This document shows, one piece after another, positions 17,943 to 20,329 of a DNA stretch of 20,329 nt. Within the stretch, counting starts at the first letter, position 1. Each line of letters begins with the position of its first letter. Both the position numbers and the translations under genes were made by a program. Source of the stretch: Amanita rubescens (lineage: Eukaryota > Basidiomycota > Agaricomycetes > Agaricales > Amanitaceae); assembly GCA_015039365.1 (NCBI GenBank), contig WION01000766.1, positions 1 through 20,329 on the forward strand, in the 5' to 3' direction. Under the pieces are notes generated by a model. It saw only the letters and a program-made list of their open reading frames with translations, searched no databases and had not been told where the DNA came from.

Positions 17943-18920
17943 GGGACTATTTTGATGGTTCAACCACTAAGGGCGTCAGGAGGTGCTCGTGTTTGCCTCA
18001 AAGCATATGCGATCACTATCATGCCTTGATGCAGTAAAACGTGAACCCTGTGTTCCTGGGAAGCCCCGCCAACAACAGAATCGGCTTAGATTGAATTTCA
18101 ATGTTCAATGTTTATAGGAACGTGCAGCAGTGAGTCAATACCCGCACGCGGGCAAATGTCAAGCCATCAGCTCATTTTCGCATTTCAGCGAGGCAGAACG
18201 AGATGGTTAGAGGATATTGACTTACGATTGAGTGCAAAATTATCATTCTCCATATTTACGTGAATTAAGCCCGTGATGGTCAGCCGCTGTTCTCCATTCG
18301 ATGAAAGGGTTACGGGTTTACGCGGGGGTTGATACGAATCGTCAGGATTTGAGAATGGAGATGTGAGATCGACGCTATGCTAAATAGTATGGACACTGTG
18401 AACAGGTTTTATGACAGGAGACATGCGAGGAGCGCTTGGGCTGTGTTCTGGCTCGTAGTAAGGGCTGCGTGACCAGGACATGTTAAACCCTATTATATTT
18501 TTTTGTTGTGAGTCCTTCAAGGCGGTGAAACAGGAAAGTCCGTTGGCTCACCAGTTCCTTTCTTTCGGCGTCCTTAGATCGCTATTATGTCGAGAGAAGT
18601 CGCGCTCGACAGGAGTTAATTTTTTTGTTCCCTTTATGAGTTCGGATGCTCGTATACACGATTTGTCCTACGCTATTTCGCCAGGCATGACAGCGCCACA
18701 TACCACTAGGGCGCCTGGAGCCTTTCTAGCCTTGAAGGAGCTATATGAATTTTGCATCGCATGACCGGCGTGACTATACTTGAAGTTGTCGACAGCATGT
18801 AATGCTGATCACCGATCATGATGCTAAAATACATGGATCACGGGAATGGCACGATGACCAAATTCGATAATGACTCGCATGGTGGTTTTGCAACAGATTA
18901 GATAATTTTCGAGCACGTCT
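17943..18920. other. no gene recognised
   Basis: One 94-codon plus-strand frame (18480-18764) without recognisable motifs. I support no gene. Confidence 0.4.
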
Positions 18921-19253
18921 TCACAGCTTGTCAAAATTTACCGCAAAATATATCTCCACAACGAACATAATAACGGGAGAAGAAGTTGCGATTATAGAAG
19001 TCCTCAGCAAATCATTGATGCCAAGTAACTTTCCGAGGAACCGGATCTCGGCCGCCTCGAGTACATAAGGTGTTGTTATGTAATCTGCACTAAGATTGAT
19101 TTGTGTCAATAACGGCGCAAGGTCATATTTTCGACTGACCTGGGCCCAACGGACTAGTCTTTGTGGGCCGATCCCAAGAGAGACTTGCCGCAGGTACAAC
19201 GTTTTCAAATATCCATTAGATTCCAACAAAGATGCGGGGAAGTATCACTTGCT
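18921..19253 (-). pseudogene. LRR-like fragment
   Basis: The open frame ends at TGA near 18923 and can be read back to about 19253. It contains SLLESNGYLKTLYLRQVSL and LAPLLTQINLSADYITTP, with the spacing of Leu and Tyr seen in fungal F-box/LRR proteins. It ends in a hydrophobic, Val/Phe-rich stretch. I find no upstream exon with matching phase on the minus strand up to 19500, so this is probably a gene fragment. Confidence 0.35.
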
Positions 19254-19691
19254 TATTTCCATGCTGATGTTTGGAACTTTAAAGCATACCCCTTTTTGCG
19301 CCGCCAACCTTTATACGGATGCCTTGCTTCTTGAACCGGAAATTGCACCAACTAAATCGAGTCAAATGCTGTGGTGTGAACGCCCTTTTGTCGCCTTAAA
19401 CCGACTGCTAGCCGCCAACCCTAATAACATTATTCAAGCTAGCGGCACCGAGATATGTTTTTCCACAGCGTCGACTACAGTGTGGGAGTAGATGCAGGAG
19501 GAAGATGGTCACAGTGAAAGGGTATCTTACTCATTGGACAGCCATGGTGCAGTGCGTCGTGTTGAGAACGTTTAGCTTCTAGTTTTGGAACTTGTCCGCC
19601 TGAATCAATTATGGAAAGAAAGACAAGTTTGTCCCATCCCCTGATCGTGCCCGATATTAATGCCCTGCGTTTCCTGTATGATATGGTTTAG
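19254..19691. other. no gene recognised
   Basis: A plus-strand frame of 131 codons (19096-19491) overlaps the LRR fragment in antisense and has no motif. A TTTAG at 19687-19691 could be the acceptor for the downstream plus-strand frame. Confidence 0.3.
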
Positions 19692-20270
19692 TCTTTCCTA
19701 AGACGGGCTTTGTGGTCTATGCGGATGGAGCTAAGGTCGCAAAAGACCCTCGAGTCTTTCCTCAACGAAGCGAAATGGGACCGTGCGGATACTGACGTCG
19801 AGAGCCTCTCAAAATTTCTCCCTTGACGATCCCTTCTGCCTCGTGAACCAGCCATCGAGTATCACCACAAGGACAGGTCGGAAGGTGAGATGGGTTGGCT
19901 CGTCCTCTCCGCCCTCCAAGTTCCTAGCTTACAGGTCATTCGTTTTCCCGGGAAACGCGAGAACATGCCGATCAATGTCCATGACAAGGCAGCTCATTCT
20001 TATTCGGAATCTTCGGTTGACATCCGTTTCAGAATGCCTTCAAGTTCTCCCGAGAAGGTTGACGAACTAGCGAAAAAATGGAAATATGAATGGATGACAG
20101 AGGTAAAATCTAGGCTTTGGGAAGATTTCAGTGATCATCTTTGCCAATGTTATACAGTGATCGGCGACTGTACAGGCCCAGCCGAGAGTTTGTGTTCGGC
20201 ACATCTGGTAAACGGATCACTAGGCGAGAATGGTTTGCGGTTGGCATGGAGGACAGCGACATCGCCATGA
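19692..20270 (+). pseudogene. F-box/LRR-like C-terminal region with in-frame TGA
   Basis: One continuous plus-strand frame reads SFLRRALWSMRMELRSQKT, then FLNEAKWDRADTDVESLSKF. It hits TGA at 19824-19826 and continues in the same frame as RSLLPREPAIEYHHKDRSEG, LVLSALQVPSLQVIRFPGK and VDELAKKWKYEWMTEVKSRL to the stop at 20268-20270. The open stretch on both sides of the TGA in one frame argues for a single nonsense change in a real gene. The LxxLxVPSLQVIRFPG segment is typical of LRR regions in fungal F-box proteins. Upstream exons are expected left of 19687 but were not resolved. An ATG at 19890 could start a shorter product. Confidence 0.45.
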
Positions 20271-20329
20271 AACGCCCGGTTGTTTCCCGTCCCAGGTATC
20301 ATGACCATCAGCACCAAAATGTTATACAC

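Overview
The window is eukaryotic, almost certainly fungal and probably a basidiomycete. Protein-coding signal sits in short exons separated by 48-56 nt introns with GT..AG ends and CTRAY-like branch sites. There is a divergent but clear cyclophilin with five such introns, and F-box/LRR-like fragments lie at both ends. I see no bacterial operon structure, no rRNA or tRNA that folds, no CRISPR and no recognisable transposase.

Layout: 235-1390 (minus) is an LRR-like gene. 1716-2777 (minus) is a cyclophilin whose conserved frame needs two single-base corrections. 3265-17772 holds a dispersed family of six loci (P1-P6) plus one orphan promoter, separated by 0.9-3 kb of sequence with no convincing genes. 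18921-20270 holds LRR-like fragments on both strands.

The main result is the P family. Five minus-strand loci (P1 3754-4237, P2 7300-8445, P3 11969-12705, P4 14927-15147, P5 17392-17772) and one degenerate plus-strand locus (P6 6081-6375) share one 5' cassette. It consists of an imperfect palindrome (CTGCGcccGCAG-like), a TATA box 50-105 nt downstream, a shared leader and a six-nucleotide first exon ATGAAG. A 53-56 nt phase-0 intron follows, then a second exon that opens with a near-identical signal peptide (MKFTAL.. / MKITAF..). After the signal peptide the proteins have almost nothing in common except low complexity: Pro-rich ~70-residue macrorepeats (P1), a 17-residue His-rich repeat (P2), a 31-residue mixed His/Pro repeat (P3), a ~32-residue Pro/Asn/Arg peptide (P4) and a collagen-like Gly-Pro-Pro tract (P5). 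P3's repeat carries elements of both P1 and P2. The family therefore looks like one secretion-and-expression cassette that has kept its front end while the exported repeat diverged by slippage and unequal exchange.

Many of these arrays, and the cyclophilin, carry single-base losses in or near homopolymers. Either several loci are decaying or the assembly under-calls homopolymers. Raw reads or RNA-seq would settle which, and this decides how long P1, P2 and P3 really are. Function is not known from sequence: secretion is well supported, and metal binding (His-rich) or wall/host-surface roles (Pro-rich, collagen-like) are only inference.
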